Assembly: GCF_900106955.1 (NCBI RefSeq)
Contig: NZ_FNNI01000007.1
Location: 124,001-188,000 of the forward strand
DNA length: 64,000 nucleotides
Source: Aidingimonas halophila
GTDB taxonomy: Bacteria > Pseudomonadota > Gammaproteobacteria > Pseudomonadales > Halomonadaceae
Direction of reading: 5' to 3'
Shown: positions 54,004 to 64,000 of the stretch, piece by piece
How the letters are laid out: every line of letters starts with the position of its first letter
Position numbering within the stretch: position 1 is the first letter of the stretch
The notes under the pieces: model-generated
Database searches by the model: none
The model's input: only the letters and a program-made list of their open reading frames with translations
What the model was told of the DNA's origin: nothing
Made by a program: the position numbers and the translations under genes

Positions 54004-56277
54004 ATGCTGAGTAAAGAACTTGAATTGACCCTTAACACGGCGTTTACCGTGGCGCGTTCCAAACGCCATGAATTCATGACCGTGGAGCACCTGCTGCTGG
54101 CATTGCTCGATAATGCCTCGGCTGCTGATGTGCTACGTGCCTGCGGTGCGAACCTTGATAAGCTGCGCTCGGACCTGCAGGATTTCATCAACTCCACGAC
54201 GCCGCTGATCCCCGAAGACCAGACTGATCGTGAAACGCAGCCGACGCTGGGCTTTCAGCGTGTACTGCAACGGGCGGTATTTCACGTACAGTCCTCCGGC
54301 AAGAATGAGGTGACCGGCGCCAACGTACTGGTAGCAATTTTCTCCGAGCAGGAAAGCCAGGCGGTTTACTTCCTCAAGCAGCAGAACGTGGCTCGGGTCG
54401 ACGCTGTCAATTACATTGCGCACGGCATTTCGAAGGTATCCGGGCATGGTCAGAATGCCTCATCGCCCTCGCCGGATGCCGAAGAAGCCGAGGAGGGTGT
54501 CAGTGAAGGCAGCGCCCATCCGTTGACAGGCTATGCCACCAATCTCAATGAACAGGCTCGCATGGGGCGAATCGATCCTTTGATCGGTCGTGACCACGAG
54601 CTTGAGCGGGTCGTGCAGATACTCGCTCGCCGGCGCAAGAACAATCCGTTGCTCGTGGGTGAGGCGGGCGTCGGGAAGACGGCGATTGCTGAAGGATTGG
54701 CCAAGCGTATCGTCGAAGAGGACGTTCCCGACGTCATCAATGATGGTGTTGTTTATTCGTTGGATATGGGCGCATTGCTTGCCGGTACCAAGTACCGTGG
54801 CGACTTCGAGAAGCGCCTGAAGAGTTTGCTGGCCGAGCTCAAGAAGCAGCCCAACTCGATTCTCTTCATCGATGAAATTCATACGGTGATCGGTGCCGGG
54901 GCTGCATCGGGGGGTGTCATGGATGCCTCCAACCTGCTCAAGCCGTTGCTTTCTTCCGGCGAATTGCGTTGCATCGGTTCGACCACCTTCGAGGAATATC
55001 GTGGCATATTCGAAAAGGATCGAGCGTTGGCACGGCGTTTTCAGAAAGTCGACGTACAGGCGCCGTCAGTCGAAGATACGATCGGCATTCTCAAGGGACT
55101 GCGTGGGCGCTTCGAGGAGCACCATAAACTCAAGTACTCCGATGGTGCCCTGGAGAGTGCGGCTCGGCTGTCCGATCGTTATATCAATGATCGGCACCTG
55201 CCGGACAAGGCCATCGATGTGATCGATGAGGCCGGCGCGCATCAGCGCTTGTTGCCGCCGGAGGTGCGTGTCGATACGATCGATGTCGACCAGGTAGAGG
55301 CTGTGGTGGCCTCCATCGCGCGGATACCCCCGAAGAGTGTCTCCAGTTCCGATCGCAAGCTGCTCGAGAATCTAGAGCGCGATCTCAAGATGCTGGTCTT
55401 TGGCCAGGATGAAGCCATTTCCAGTCTGGCGGCCGCGATCAAGCTGTCTCGTGCAGGGTTGAAGTCACCCGACAAGCCTGTGGGCAGTTTCCTGTTCTCC
55501 GGTCCAACCGGGGTCGGCAAGACTGAAGTGGCGCGTCAACTGTCGGCTCTGATGGGGATCGAACTGGTCCGTTTCGATATGTCCGAGTACATGGAGCGTC
55601 ATACCGTCTCACGGCTGATCGGCGCGCCTCCGGGTTATGTCGGCTATGACCAGGGTGGTTTGTTGACCGAGGCGGTCACCAAGCAACCGCATTGCGTGTT
55701 GCTGCTCGACGAGATCGAGAAAGCGCATCCGGAAGTCTTCAACCTGCTGCTGCAGGTGATGGATCATGGTCGCTTGACCGACAACAATGGTCGTGAGGCG
55801 GATTTCCGTCACGTTATCGTGATCATGACTTCGAATGCCGGAGCTGAACAGATGGCGCGGCGCTCCATTGGTTTCCAGACGCAGGACCATACGACCGATG
55901 GGCTCGAGGCCATACGTCGAACCTTTACGCCGGAATTCCGCAATCGTCTCGATGGCATCATCCAGTTCCATGGCTTGGAACCCGATGTGGTGAGGAATGT
56001 GGTCGACAAGTTCCTGGTCGAACTTCAGGCCCAGCTCGACGAAAAACGGGTCCAGCTGGATGTCGACGAAGCGGCCCGTGCCTGGTTGGCTGAACGCGGC
56101 TACGATCCCGAAATGGGTGCCCGTCCCATGGCACGCCTGATCCAGGAGAAACTCAAGAAGCCGTTGGCTGAGCTGATTCTCTTTGGCGAGTTGGCCGATC
56201 ATGGCGGAGTGGTGCATGTCACGGTCGAAGAAGACAGTGACGAACTGCATCTTGCCACGGAAGCCGAGATGGCGTGA
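54004..56277 (+). CDS. clpA: ATP-dependent Clp protease ATP-binding subunit ClpA
   Basis: A hexameric AAA+ unfoldase that feeds substrates to ClpP; 757 residues. An N-terminal double-repeat Clp_N domain (1-145) binds ClpS. The two AAA+ modules have Walker A motifs GEAGVGKT at 219-226 and GPTGVGKT at 500-507, with Walker B segments [15 protein letters not shown] and [14 protein letters not shown]. The absence of the long ClpB middle domain separates it from ClpB. clpP is not in the window. It converges on infA. Confidence 0.97.
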   Translation: MLSKELELTLNTAFTVARSKRHEFMTVEHLLLALLDNASAADVLRACGANLDKLRSDLQDFINSTTPLIPEDQTDRETQPTLGFQRVLQRAVFHVQSSGKNEVTGANVLVAIFSEQESQAVYFLKQQNVARVDAVNYIAHGISKVSGHGQNASSPSPDAEEAEEGVSEGSAHPLTGYATNLNEQARMGRIDPLIGRDHELERVVQILARRRKNNPLLVGEAGVGKTAIAEGLAKRIVEEDVPDVINDGVVYSLDMGALLAGTKYRGDFEKRLKSLLAELKKQPNSILFIDEIHTVIGAGAASGGVMDASNLLKPLLSSGELRCIGSTTFEEYRGIFEKDRALARRFQKVDVQAPSVEDTIGILKGLRGRFEEHHKLKYSDGALESAARLSDRYINDRHLPDKAIDVIDEAGAHQRLLPPEVRVDTIDVDQVEAVVASIARIPPKSVSSSDRKLLENLERDLKMLVFGQDEAISSLAAAIKLSRAGLKSPDKPVGSFLFSGPTGVGKTEVARQLSALMGIELVRFDMSEYMERHTVSRLIGAPPGYVGYDQGGLLTEAVTKQPHCVLLLDEIEKAHPEVFNLLLQVMDHGRLTDNNGREADFRHVIVIMTSNAGAEQMARRSIGFQTQDHTTDGLEAIRRTFTPEFRNRLDGIIQFHGLEPDVVRNVVDKFLVELQAQLDEKRVQLDVDEAARAWLAERGYDPEMGARPMARLIQEKLKKPLAELILFGELADHGGVVHVTVEEDSDELHLATEAEMA

Positions 56278-56293
56278 TATAACCCAGGCCAGT

Positions 56294-56324
56294 TGAGGGT
56301 CAATGGTCGGATTGTTGACCCTCA
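56294..56324. terminator. Stem-loop between clpA and infA
   Basis: TGAGGGTCAA and TTGACCCTCA form a perfect 10-bp stem with an 11-base loop, 17 bases after the clpA stop. T-runs are lacking on both sides, so terminator activity is uncertain. Confidence 0.5.
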
Positions 56325-56410
56325 CGTCATACCGGCGCCCTGTCCTTAGCGACGGGGCGTCGTTATATGTATCTGGCTGGTATCAAGCGGGCGAGACGAG
56401 ACGGAAAGCT

Positions 56411-56629
56411 TCAGCGAGAGCGGTAGACGATACGCCCCTTGGACAAATCGTAGGGGGTCAGTTCGACCTTGACCTTGTCGCCGGTGAGTATGCGGATATA
56501 GTTCTTGCGCATCTTGCCCGAGATATGGGCCGTTACCACGTGGCCGTTTTCCAGCTCGACGCGAAACATGGTATTGGGAAGCGTGTCGACGACGACGCCT
56601 TCCATTTCGATATGGTCTTCACGTGCCAT
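56411..56629 (-). CDS. infA: Translation initiation factor IF-1
   Basis: A 72-residue S1/OB-fold protein that binds the 30S A-site during initiation. It has the exact bacterial length and the conserved [20 protein letters not shown] and [20 protein letters not shown] segments. GAGGAA lies eight bases before the ATG. It is downstream of aat and bpt on the same strand, an arrangement typical of pseudomonads. Confidence 0.98.
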   Translation of the reverse strand: MAREDHIEMEGVVVDTLPNTMFRVELENGHVVTAHISGKMRKNYIRILTGDKVKVELTPYDLSKGRIVYRSR

Positions 56630-56770
56630 ATAGGCAATTCCTCGTTGGTTGTCACGATAAGACGATTTGTCGGTGTGGTTACCGACCGATCGGCCGCCTT
56701 TACCTTCGCCGATCAGAATAGCGGGATATTGTGCCGCATGCCGGTCTTCAAGGCAAAAAAGCCGTCCCTT

Positions 56771-57505
56771 TCATGGAATGGCTCGTCGCCAGTGGCGACC
56801 GTCAAGGTACTCCAATGGCTGGAAAGCCTGCTTGTAATTCATCTTGCGGCAATTACGGATCCAATACCCCAGGTACAGATGGGTCAATCCGCGTTCTCGT
56901 GCCATTTCAATCAGTCGCAGGATGGCATAGGTCCCCAGTGAGCGTCGGTCGAAGTCCGGGTGCGGGTCAAAATAGGTGTAAATTGCAGAGATACCGTGAC
57001 CGAGCAAGTCGATGGCCGTTACCGCAAGGAGCCTGCCGTGCAGACGAAATTCCAGCAGTCGTGCATAGGAGTGGTCCGATGTCAGGAAAGTCCGGTATTG
57101 CTCTCGACTGGGTGGGAACATGTCGCCATCGGCATGGCGTTCATGGATGTAACGTGAATACAGGAGATAGTGTTCGTTGTCGAAAGCGGCTGACCGTTCA
57201 TGCAGGCTAAGATCGGCATTGCGGTTGATGAGCTTTCTTTGTGTTCGATTGGGAGTGAAGTCGGCAACTGGTACGCGAACGGAGATACAGGCGCGACAGT
57301 CCTCACAGTGGGGCCGGTAGAGATGTCGCCCACTACGACGAAACCCCAGCAGTGTCAGTGCCTCATAGACGCTTTGCCCCGGCGTTTCCTGAGGATCCAG
57401 AAACAGCGTCGTCGCCTCGCGATCCTCAAGATAACTGCATGAATGAGGGACGGTGAGGAAAAATCGCAGATCCCGTACGGGTTGTTGCGGGGTATTACTA
57501 CTCAC
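56771..57505 (-). CDS. bpt: Aspartate/glutamate leucyltransferase (Bpt/Ate type)
   Basis: Transfers leucine from leucyl-tRNA to N-terminal Asp or Glu, making N-degrons for ClpS-ClpAP. It has 244 residues. Conserved ATE/Bpt features include PHSCSYLEDREATTLF with the essential Cys, LGFRRSGRHLYRPHCEDCRA with a CxxC, and the acyltransferase core AIYTYFDPHPDFDRRSLGTY with LYLGYWIRNCRKMNYK. Arginyltransferase and leucyltransferase specificities are hard to separate by eye; bacterial members are usually Bpt. It lies 57 bases after aat. Confidence 0.95.
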   Translation of the reverse strand: MSSNTPQQPVRDLRFFLTVPHSCSYLEDREATTLFLDPQETPGQSVYEALTLLGFRRSGRHLYRPHCEDCRACISVRVPVADFTPNRTQRKLINRNADLSLHERSAAFDNEHYLLYSRYIHERHADGDMFPPSREQYRTFLTSDHSYARLLEFRLHGRLLAVTAIDLLGHGISAIYTYFDPHPDFDRRSLGTYAILRLIEMARERGLTHLYLGYWIRNCRKMNYKQAFQPLEYLDGRHWRRAIP

Positions 57506-57562
57506 TGCAACGACCTCCTTTCGCTTTCAGACGTCGCCCCGACGCGTCATGATACGATGCGT

Positions 57563-58276
57563 TCATTCTTGGCTCCGGGATGTCACGTTCTTAGCGAGGG
57601 TCCGGGAGAACAGGTTCGTGGATGTATCGATATACTGCTCAAGATAGTTGATGAATGCCGTGCGAGCGATATCACGCGCGCCCAGGCGAGCCAGATGGGC
57701 GGTATGCATCTGACAGTCGATCATGCCGCTACCCTGGCGTTGCATGTGATGGCATAGATGGACCAGGGCCACTTTGGAGGCATCCCGTGCCTGGGAAAAC
57801 ATGGATTCCCCGAAAAAGACATGCCCTAGTGCGACACCGTATAGTCCCCCAACCAACCGGTCACTATGCCAAACTTCGACAGAGTGGGCTTGACCGAGTC
57901 GGTGCAACTGCTGGTAAGCGTTCGCCATCTCCTCGGTGATCCAGGTGCCTTCCCGGTCTTTTCGGGAGTTGGCACATTGTTGAATGACCGAGTCGAATGC
58001 CTGGTCGATACTCACGTGGAAACCGGCGTTTCTCAGCCGTTTGGCCAAGCTGCGGTGGATCCGGATTTCCTCGGGAAACAGTACCATGCGGGGCGAAGGA
58101 CTCCACCAGAGTATCGGTTGCCCTTCACTGAACCAGGGAAAGATACCGCGCCGATAGGCCGCCATGAGCCAATCCGGGGTGAGCGCTCCTCCCGCAGCCA
58201 GCAGGCCTTCCGGGTCGTCGAGGGCCTGGTCGAGATCAGGAAACTGTACGGGAGTCTCGGGGAGCCAGGAAAGCAT
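57563..58276 (-). CDS. aat: Leucyl/phenylalanyl-tRNA--protein transferase
   Basis: Adds Leu or Phe to N-terminal Lys or Arg, creating primary N-degrons; 237 residues. Conserved blocks are GLLAAGGALTPDWLMAAYRR followed by GIFPWFSEG, the LWWSPSPRMVLFPEEI segment, TWITEEMANAY and the core GLYGVALGHVFFGESMFS. The C-terminal IDCQMHTAHLARLGA is also typical. It is the first gene of the minus-strand aat-bpt-infA group and is divergent from ftsK. In Pseudomonas trxB lies between aat and ftsK; it is absent here. Confidence 0.97.
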   Translation of the reverse strand: MLSWLPETPVQFPDLDQALDDPEGLLAAGGALTPDWLMAAYRRGIFPWFSEGQPILWWSPSPRMVLFPEEIRIHRSLAKRLRNAGFHVSIDQAFDSVIQQCANSRKDREGTWITEEMANAYQQLHRLGQAHSVEVWHSDRLVGGLYGVALGHVFFGESMFSQARDASKVALVHLCHHMQRQGSGMIDCQMHTAHLARLGARDIARTAFINYLEQYIDTSTNLFSRTLAKNVTSRSQE

Positions 58277-58422
58277 GATAGGTGATTGTCGATGGTCACT
58301 GGAATGCGCTCTAGTGTGACGGGCTTTCTCGCTGCTCTCAAGCGGTTGGGCCCTGTGCCAAGTCGGCCAGGCCCGGTATGATGTCTCGTGAAGTCGATCA
58401 ACTTCCCATTAAGGAGACACGA

Positions 58423-58461
58423 GTGGACGCCATGAAAGGCGCAAGGGGGAAGGTCATTTGA
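58423..58461 (+). other. Short upstream ORF overlapping the ftsK start
   Basis: A 12-codon ORF begins at a GTG six bases after a perfect AAGGAG (58411-58416) and includes an ATG at 58432. Its TGA stop (58459-58461) overlaps the ftsK TTG start (58458) as TTGA. It is in a different frame from ftsK. It may be a coupled leader peptide, or the reason a strong ribosome-binding site lies 35 bases ahead of ftsK. Confidence 0.4.
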
Positions 58462-61460
58462 GTGTTAACAAGAAAGCGGCCAGTCGTTCGCGTTCCAAGG
58501 TTCAGGCCAAGGGAAGTGCATCCCAGGCGAAGGAAACGGCACGGCGCTTTGGTTTGCGTCTGCAAGGGGCGACGCGCGAGGGGGTCGTCATCCTGTTGCT
58601 GGCGGGTTGCGTTTTTCTACTACTGGCGCTGTTCAGTTACCAGCCTGGAGACCCTGGTTGGTCCCGTAGCGGGCCGGAAACCGATGTCGTCAACTGGATG
58701 GGACCGGTGGGGGCCTGGCTGGCGGATATCCTGTATTCGTTATTTGGTGCCAGCGCCCTCTGGTGGCCCGGTATGCTGGGGCTAGGTGCCTGGCGTTTGA
58801 TTCGCTCGCGTCAGATCCGTTTCGAATGGGATGCCACGGCATTGGCCGTCCGGATTGGCGGTCTGGTCTTGCTGTTGCTGGGGACAACAACGTTGGGGGC
58901 TCTGCACTTTTACCGCCCTGATAGTCAGTTGCCTTATGCGGCTGGCGGCATTCTGGGCGAGGGCCTGGTCAATGCATTGTTGCCACTGGTCAATTCACAT
59001 GGAACGACATTGCTGGCGCTCGTCGCCATGCTGTGCGGTTTCCCCCTCTTTTCTGGTTTGTCCTGGCTTACGGTAATGGACGACGTAGGTCACGGCCTGT
59101 GGCGGTTATTGAAAGGCGTCGGGATGCGTCTATCCGGCGCTCGCGACCGTCTGGCGGAGCGCCGTGAAGTGGCGCGTTCGGTCGCGGCACCCGAACCGGA
59201 ACCGCCTGAGGTGGTGGAGAGTGAAGAGGAGGAAGAGGACATCTCTCGGCCTTCCTTGTGGCAGCGTTTACGATTGCGTCGTCGCAAATCGGCGCAACGT
59301 GCGCCATCGCTTGCTGAGCAAGGAAACGACGGAACCGACATCCCTTGGGATGTTCCCGAGCACACACCCTCCGCCAAAAATCCCGACGCCGCCTATGTCC
59401 GTCGGCAGTCGAATATCGATGAAAAGAATGCCGGTACTCTGCGCCCTGATGCCGATGAGCCTGCCTGGGCGGGCATGCCGCTACGAGCCGACCGCGATGG
59501 AAACGATCGGCCGGCACCCAGCGTGGCGACTTCGTCATCGCCTGAACCGACACGGCAAGAGCACGACGACGACACGTCATCGCCGGCGGCCTGGGCGTCT
59601 TCCGGCTCGTCACCGCACTCACCGGCACGCAGTGAAAAGCGTGAGCCCAGTTTGAGCGATTGGCGCCACCAGGACTGGCAGGAGGAGGACGAGGATGAAC
59701 CACGTCTGTCCTGGTCAGATGCCAATGACTCTGAAACGCCTGCTACAGAGGAGGTATCAGGCGCAGATCCCTTGTCCGAGATGCCGACAACGCAGGAGCG
59801 GAAACCGCAGCCGGAAGTTGATGCGCCCTTCTCGGTCGCCACGGCTGATCAGGCCAGAGAAGCCGCTGAAACTCCGCAGGGGCCGACACTCTGGACAGTC
59901 GAGCATTTACAGAATCAACGCCCTCAGTTCGACACCATGCCGGATCCTGGTAGTCAATTACCGTCTCTGAAGCTGCTCACCCCTCCGGAGCCGCATCAGC
60001 CCAACTATACATCGGATCAGTTGGCCGACATGGCGGAACTGCTTGAAACCCGTCTGCGCGAATATGGCGTCAAGGCGGAAGTTGTGGAGACCTGGCCGGG
60101 CCCCGTCATCACTCGGTTCGAAATCAAGCCGGCGGCTGGGGTCAAGGTATCCAAGATCAGCAACCTGGCGAAAGACCTGGCGCGTTCGCTGATGGTCAAG
60201 AGCGTCCGCGTGGTGGAGGTGATTCCGGGACGTCCGACGGTCGGCATTGAAATCCCCAACCCCAAACGGGCAATGATCCGGTTGCGAGAGGTGATCGATT
60301 CCGATCGTTATCAGCATGCCGATTCGGCTCTGACACTCGCACTAGGACAGGATATCGGTGGTGCACCGGTTGTCACCAATCTGGGCAAGATGCCCCACTT
60401 GCTGGTTGCCGGTACCACCGGGTCGGGCAAGTCCGTGGGGGTCAACGCCATGTTGATTTCCATGTTGCTCAAGGCGTCGCCGGACGAGTTGCGCTTGATC
60501 ATGGTCGATCCCAAGATGCTGGAACTGTCCGTCTATGACGGTATTCCGCATCTGCTGGCGCCCGTAGTGACTGACATGAAGGAGGCCGCCAACGCATTGC
60601 GCTGGTGCGTAGCCGAAATGGAACGTCGCTACAAGCTGATGGCAGCGATGGGGGTTCGCAACATTGCCGGTTTCAATGAAAAACTCGATGAGGCAGAGCG
60701 TGCCGGCGCCCAGGTTGCCGACCCCCTATGGGAACCGCAACCCTGGGAAATGCATGAACAACCACCGGTACTGGAGAAACTCTCCTACATCGTGGTAGTC
60801 ATCGACGAGTTTGCCGACATGTTCATGATCGTCGGCAAGAAGGTCGAGGAACTGATCGCGCGTCTGGCTCAGAAAGCGCGTGCTGCCGGCATTCATTTGA
60901 TCCTGGCGACTCAGCGCCCCTCGGTGGATGTCGTCACGGGACTGATCAAGGCCAATATTCCGTCACGCATGGCGTTCCAGGTGTCATCCAGAGTGGACTC
61001 GCGCACGATCCTCGACCAGGGAGGCGCCGAGAACCTGCTGGGGCATGGCGACATGCTGTACCTGCCTCCCGGTGCCGGTCAGCCGATGCGGATTCATGGG
61101 GCTTTCGTCGATGATGATGAAGTCCATCGTATCGTGGAGGACTGGAAACGCCGCGGGGAGCCGGAGTACGTCGAGGAAATTCTGTCAGGTGGCGTCTCCG
61201 CCGATGCCCTGACCGGACTCGAAGCCGAAGGCGGGGGTGGCGATAGCGACGATCCTGAACGCGATGCCCTCTATGACGAAGCCGTCATGTTCGTGACCGA
61301 ATCGCGGCGTGCCTCGATTTCGGCAGTGCAACGGCGCTTCAAGATCGGCTATAACCGGGCCGCGCGTCTGGTTGAAGCGATGGAGAGCGCGGGTGTCGTC
61401 TCATCGATGGGATCCAACGGTTCGCGAGAGGTCCTGGCGCCACCGCCGGTAGGGGATTGA
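58458..61460 (+). CDS. ftsK: DNA translocase FtsK
   Basis: A septum-anchored DNA pump that aligns chromosome dimers at dif for XerCD during division; 1000 residues. Four N-terminal membrane helices (about 33-200) are followed by a low-complexity acidic/Ser/Pro linker (about 245-500). The alpha-beta motor has Walker A GTTGSGKS at 652-659 and Walker [15 protein letters not shown]. The gamma winged-helix domain that reads KOPS is at about 935-995 ([20 protein letters not shown]). The start is TTG with GGGGGA upstream, overlapping a 12-codon ORF. Confidence 0.96.
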   Translation: MSVNKKAASRSRSKVQAKGSASQAKETARRFGLRLQGATREGVVILLLAGCVFLLLALFSYQPGDPGWSRSGPETDVVNWMGPVGAWLADILYSLFGASALWWPGMLGLGAWRLIRSRQIRFEWDATALAVRIGGLVLLLLGTTTLGALHFYRPDSQLPYAAGGILGEGLVNALLPLVNSHGTTLLALVAMLCGFPLFSGLSWLTVMDDVGHGLWRLLKGVGMRLSGARDRLAERREVARSVAAPEPEPPEVVESEEEEEDISRPSLWQRLRLRRRKSAQRAPSLAEQGNDGTDIPWDVPEHTPSAKNPDAAYVRRQSNIDEKNAGTLRPDADEPAWAGMPLRADRDGNDRPAPSVATSSSPEPTRQEHDDDTSSPAAWASSGSSPHSPARSEKREPSLSDWRHQDWQEEDEDEPRLSWSDANDSETPATEEVSGADPLSEMPTTQERKPQPEVDAPFSVATADQAREAAETPQGPTLWTVEHLQNQRPQFDTMPDPGSQLPSLKLLTPPEPHQPNYTSDQLADMAELLETRLREYGVKAEVVETWPGPVITRFEIKPAAGVKVSKISNLAKDLARSLMVKSVRVVEVIPGRPTVGIEIPNPKRAMIRLREVIDSDRYQHADSALTLALGQDIGGAPVVTNLGKMPHLLVAGTTGSGKSVGVNAMLISMLLKASPDELRLIMVDPKMLELSVYDGIPHLLAPVVTDMKEAANALRWCVAEMERRYKLMAAMGVRNIAGFNEKLDEAERAGAQVADPLWEPQPWEMHEQPPVLEKLSYIVVVIDEFADMFMIVGKKVEELIARLAQKARAAGIHLILATQRPSVDVVTGLIKANIPSRMAFQVSSRVDSRTILDQGGAENLLGHGDMLYLPPGAGQPMRIHGAFVDDDEVHRIVEDWKRRGEPEYVEEILSGGVSADALTGLEAEGGGGDSDDPERDALYDEAVMFVTESRRASISAVQRRFKIGYNRAARLVEAMESAGVVSSMGSNGSREVLAPPPVGD

Positions 61461-61588
61461 GGCCGATTGGTCCGGTGTTGAATATGCAGCAAACAAGGAA
61501 ACCTGACGGCCGAGGCAACTCCTGTGCGCGATGGTTGTCCATCAGGCAGGTATTCATTCTCGGCACGAAGCCGTATCAAGGAGCAAGC

Positions 61589-62218
61589 ATGAAGCTGAAG
61601 ACGTCGTTACTGGCCCTGCCGCTCGCCACACTGTTACCGATGACTGCCATTGCGAACGAGGACGCCGATCGTCTTACCGATCTACTGGAGCCACTGGAGA
61701 CGTATCGAGCGGATTTCGAACAGCAGATTCTCGATGGCGGTGGTGAGCGACTTCAGGAAGCTCAGGGCCGCATGTGGCTATCACGGCCGGGTCTGTTCCG
61801 CTGGGAAGTGGATGCACCGTATCAACAGGAAGTCGTCTCCGATGGCGACGAGGTATATCTCTATGATCCCGATCTTGAGCAGGTGACGGTGCAGAGCCTG
61901 GATCGGCGTGTGACACATACACCGGCACTGTTGTTGTCCGGAAGCACGTCGGATCTGACGGAGAGCTACGACGTCAGTCATCGTGAACAGGATGGTCATG
62001 ACGTGTTCACGCTGACCCCGCGAGATGCCGATACGCTCTTCGAAGAGCTCTCCATGGCATTCGATGACGATCGACTGACCATGCTGGACATGACCGATAG
62101 TACCGGCCAGCGCACGGCGATCGAGTTTTCATCGATTGAGGTCAATGCCGATATCGATGACTCGCAGTTCGAATTCGATATCCCCGACGGGGCGGATGTG
62201 ATTCGCGAGGATGAATGA
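61589..62218 (+). CDS. lolA: Outer-membrane lipoprotein carrier protein LolA
   Basis: A periplasmic chaperone that ferries lipoproteins from LolCDE to LolB. It has 209 residues from the ATG at 61589, which follows AAGGAG. The frame is open from 61457 but that part reads as non-family sequence. The signal peptide is MKLKTSLLALPLATLLPMTA ending near AIAN. Mature features are YRADFEQQILDGGGE, MWLSRPGLFRWEVDAPYQQE, and the DGDEVYLYDPDLEQVTVQSL strand. It follows ftsK, as in many gammaproteobacteria, and its stop lies eight bases from the rarA stop. Confidence 0.95.
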   Translation: MKLKTSLLALPLATLLPMTAIANEDADRLTDLLEPLETYRADFEQQILDGGGERLQEAQGRMWLSRPGLFRWEVDAPYQQEVVSDGDEVYLYDPDLEQVTVQSLDRRVTHTPALLLSGSTSDLTESYDVSHREQDGHDVFTLTPRDADTLFEELSMAFDDDRLTMLDMTDSTGQRTAIEFSSIEVNADIDDSQFEFDIPDGADVIREDE

Positions 62219-62226
62219 GCGTGATC

Positions 62227-63582
62227 CTAGCGGCTATGGTCGGGGGGATCGTCATCAGCTTGTTGATCCAGACTTTTCCGCCATTCCATGATCTGCTTGA
62301 AGCGTGATTCCTGGCCGTGGTCGCTGGCGGCATAGAAGTGGGTTCTCGGCAGGTCGTCGGGCCAGCAATCATGGAGGCGTCCTGCCGGGTAGCCATTGGG
62401 TTCATTATGTGCATAGCGATAGCCTTCGCCGTGTCCCAGTTCGGCCATCAGTTGGGTCGGCGCATTGCGCAGATAGGTCGGGACTTCAAGGTTGGGGTGC
62501 TCGGCGACGAATGCCTTGGCCGCATTCCAGGCCTGATCGATGGCGTTGCTTTTCGGGGCAACGGCCAGGTGAATGGCCGCATGGGCGATGGCTCGCTGCC
62601 CCTCGTAGTCCCCCAGACGCAGATAGGCATCCCAGGCAGCCATGACCAGCGGTAAGGCGCGTGGGTCGGCGTTGCCGACATCCTCCGAGGCGATCGCCGA
62701 CAGGCGACGTATGACATCCAGGGGATCACCGCCGCCTTGAATGAACTGGGCGATATAGAGTAGCGCCGCGTCCTGTCGTGACGAACGCACCGATTTGTGG
62801 ATCGCTGACAGCAGGTCATAGTAGTGGTCGCCCTGCTTGTCGAAGGCGCTGGCACGATGACCGATCACATCTTCAATGGCTGCAGCCGTCAACCGCTCCT
62901 CACCGGACGCATTGGTGGTCGTAAAGTCACATGCCGTTTCCAGCAGCCCTAGTGCTCGTCGTGCATCGCCATCGGCAGCGCGTGCCAGTTTTGCCAGCAC
63001 GTCCTCGTCAGCGAGAATTCGGCGTTGACCGAGACCGCGTTCATCGTCTTCCAACGCCTGGCGCATGACGGTGATCAACTCTGTCTCATCAAGTGCCTTC
63101 AGTACGTAGACGCGGGCACGGGATAACAGCGCTGAGTTCACTTCGAATGAGGGGTTCTCGGTCGTGGCACCGATGAGGGTCAGCAGCCCGGATTCCACAT
63201 GCGGTAACAGAGCGTCCTGCTGGCTCTTGTTGAGGCGATGAATTTCATCGAGAAAGAGCAGTGTGCTGCGTCCCTGCGACTGCGAGAGTCGCGCTCGTTC
63301 CACGGCGGCACGGATATCCTTGACCCCGGCCATGACCGCCGAAAGGTGTTCCAGCTCGGCACCGGACTCGTTGGCGAGAATCTCGGCCAGTGTGGTCTTG
63401 CCGACCCCTGGCGGCCCCCATAGTATCATCGAGCGTACGGCTGCTGTTTCCGCCATGCGCCGCAACGGCTTGTCCGGCCCGACCAGGGCTTGTTGACCGA
63501 TATAATCAGCCAGGCGCCTGGGTCGCATGCGGTAAGCCAGGGGGGCGCTTTCATGCGATTGTTGTTGGCTGAATAGATCCAT
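62227..63582 (-). CDS. rarA: Replication-associated recombination protein RarA
   Basis: A clamp-loader-like AAA+ ATPase (MgsA/WRNIP1 family) acting at stalled replication forks; 451 residues. The Walker A motif GPPGVGKT is at 56-63, Walker [21 protein letters not shown] follows, and sensor segments [20 protein letters not shown] are present. The C-terminal MgsA tetramerisation domain runs from about 260, with [20 protein letters not shown], and ends near [18 protein letters not shown]. It converges on lolA. The ribosome-binding site is weak. Confidence 0.96.
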   Translation of the reverse strand: MDLFSQQQSHESAPLAYRMRPRRLADYIGQQALVGPDKPLRRMAETAAVRSMILWGPPGVGKTTLAEILANESGAELEHLSAVMAGVKDIRAAVERARLSQSQGRSTLLFLDEIHRLNKSQQDALLPHVESGLLTLIGATTENPSFEVNSALLSRARVYVLKALDETELITVMRQALEDDERGLGQRRILADEDVLAKLARAADGDARRALGLLETACDFTTTNASGEERLTAAAIEDVIGHRASAFDKQGDHYYDLLSAIHKSVRSSRQDAALLYIAQFIQGGGDPLDVIRRLSAIASEDVGNADPRALPLVMAAWDAYLRLGDYEGQRAIAHAAIHLAVAPKSNAIDQAWNAAKAFVAEHPNLEVPTYLRNAPTQLMAELGHGEGYRYAHNEPNGYPAGRLHDCWPDDLPRTHFYAASDHGQESRFKQIMEWRKSLDQQADDDPPDHSR

Positions 63583-63751
63583 AACGTATTGAAATCCTAT
63601 AAGAAAAGGGAATGATGAGACGACAGCGTCTTTAGGGTCTATTCTTACGGTTCAACCAACCATCCTGACCCCATGGCCGTTGAACCCAGGCCCCGGTGGC
63701 GAATCCAATGACATACTGACATTCGCCTTCGACTGCAGAGGAGGCTCTGTG

Positions 63752-64000
63752 ATGCCGATGTTGACCCAACTGCGTCTGGATCATGCCAACATGGCGCGTC
63801 TGTTGCACGTGCTGCAACTCAAGCACAAGACACTGGCCGCTGGTGAACGTCCGGACTTTCAACTGGTTCGTGAAGTCGTCGATTACATTCTCGATTACAT
63901 GGATGATTTTACCGTACCTCTGGAACGTATTTGCAGCGAGCAATTATCGGCCAGAGTGCCTCAGAGCATGGACTTGAGTCGTCAACTGGCCGAAGACTAC
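63752..64000 (+). CDS. Hemerythrin-like domain protein, partial (5' end)
   Basis: An open frame begins at ATG 63752, seven bases after GAGGAGG, and runs off the window, giving 83 codons. The N-terminus TQLRLDHANMARLLHVLQLK and REVVDYILDYMDDFTVPLER follow the four-helix hemerythrin HHE layout. However the usual second-helix HHP-x2-E ligand motif is replaced by Thr-Val-Pro-Leu-Glu-Arg. The early DH is retained. The rest of the gene is needed to judge function. It is divergent from rarA. Confidence 0.65.
   Translation, partial: MPMLTQLRLDHANMARLLHVLQLKHKTLAAGERPDFQLVREVVDYILDYMDDFTVPLERICSEQLSARVPQSMDLSRQLAEDY

Overview
The window is a stretch of chromosome from a gammaproteobacterium, most likely a member of the Halomonadaceae (Halomonas/Kushneria-like). 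The case rests on four things: Pseudomonas-like gene order around purB, aceA, icd, clpA and ftsK; GC-rich coding DNA by eye; many acidic proteins and acidic C-terminal tails, as in moderate halophiles; and a monomeric NADP-isocitrate dehydrogenase. I could run no search, so the genus is an inference. Nearly all of it is core genome. I see no insertion sequence, prophage, CRISPR array, toxin-antitoxin pair or defence island.

Layout. 1-350: an intergenic stretch with a possible small structured RNA. 349-3081: a LysR regulator, gltX and a tRNA-Ala/tRNA-Glu pair with its own promoter. 3082-3689: non-coding, with DnaA-box-like sites. 3690-17068: gltA on the minus strand, divergent from the plus-strand block sdhCDAB-sucAB-lpd-sucCD, which ends at a clear terminator. 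17216-31610: a mixed region with a DUF1989 protein, RNase II, an SDR-fold protein, a HAD phosphatase, UspA, an MFS-ycjX-ycjF operon, a sodium:solute symporter, DUF924 and GlsB-like proteins, and gabD-gabT. 31837-42498: accessory genes, including a tandem DUF1266 protein, an NlpC/P60 lipoprotein, a ynfL/ynfM-like LysR/MFS pair, an exported MsrA, a TVP38-oxidoreductase fusion followed by a CDP-alcohol phosphatidyltransferase, a SlyD-like isomerase and small envelope proteins. 42720-50687: aceA, then a seven-gene minus-strand block read rluE-nudJ-mnmA-hflD-purB-roxA-GNAT. 51007-64000: monomeric icd, clpS, clpA, the minus-strand aat-bpt-infA group, ftsK, lolA, rarA and the start of a hemerythrin-like gene cut by the window edge.

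How the genes work together. The window carries citrate synthase, isocitrate dehydrogenase, 2-oxoglutarate dehydrogenase, succinyl-CoA synthetase and succinate dehydrogenase. It also holds the first glyoxylate-shunt enzyme (aceA) and the GABA/succinate-semialdehyde entry route (gabT, gabD). A second theme is the bacterial N-degron pathway: both aminoacyl-tRNA-protein transferases (aat, bpt), the adaptor clpS and the unfoldase clpA lie within 5 kb. The least explained items are the putative RNA near position 105-242, the tandem DUF1266 protein, the TVP38-oxidoreductase/phosphatidyltransferase pair, the two-lipoyl-domain SucB, a 12-codon ORF overlapping the ftsK start, and the hemerythrin-like protein lacking its usual iron-ligand motif. 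None of these amounts to a demonstrated new system.
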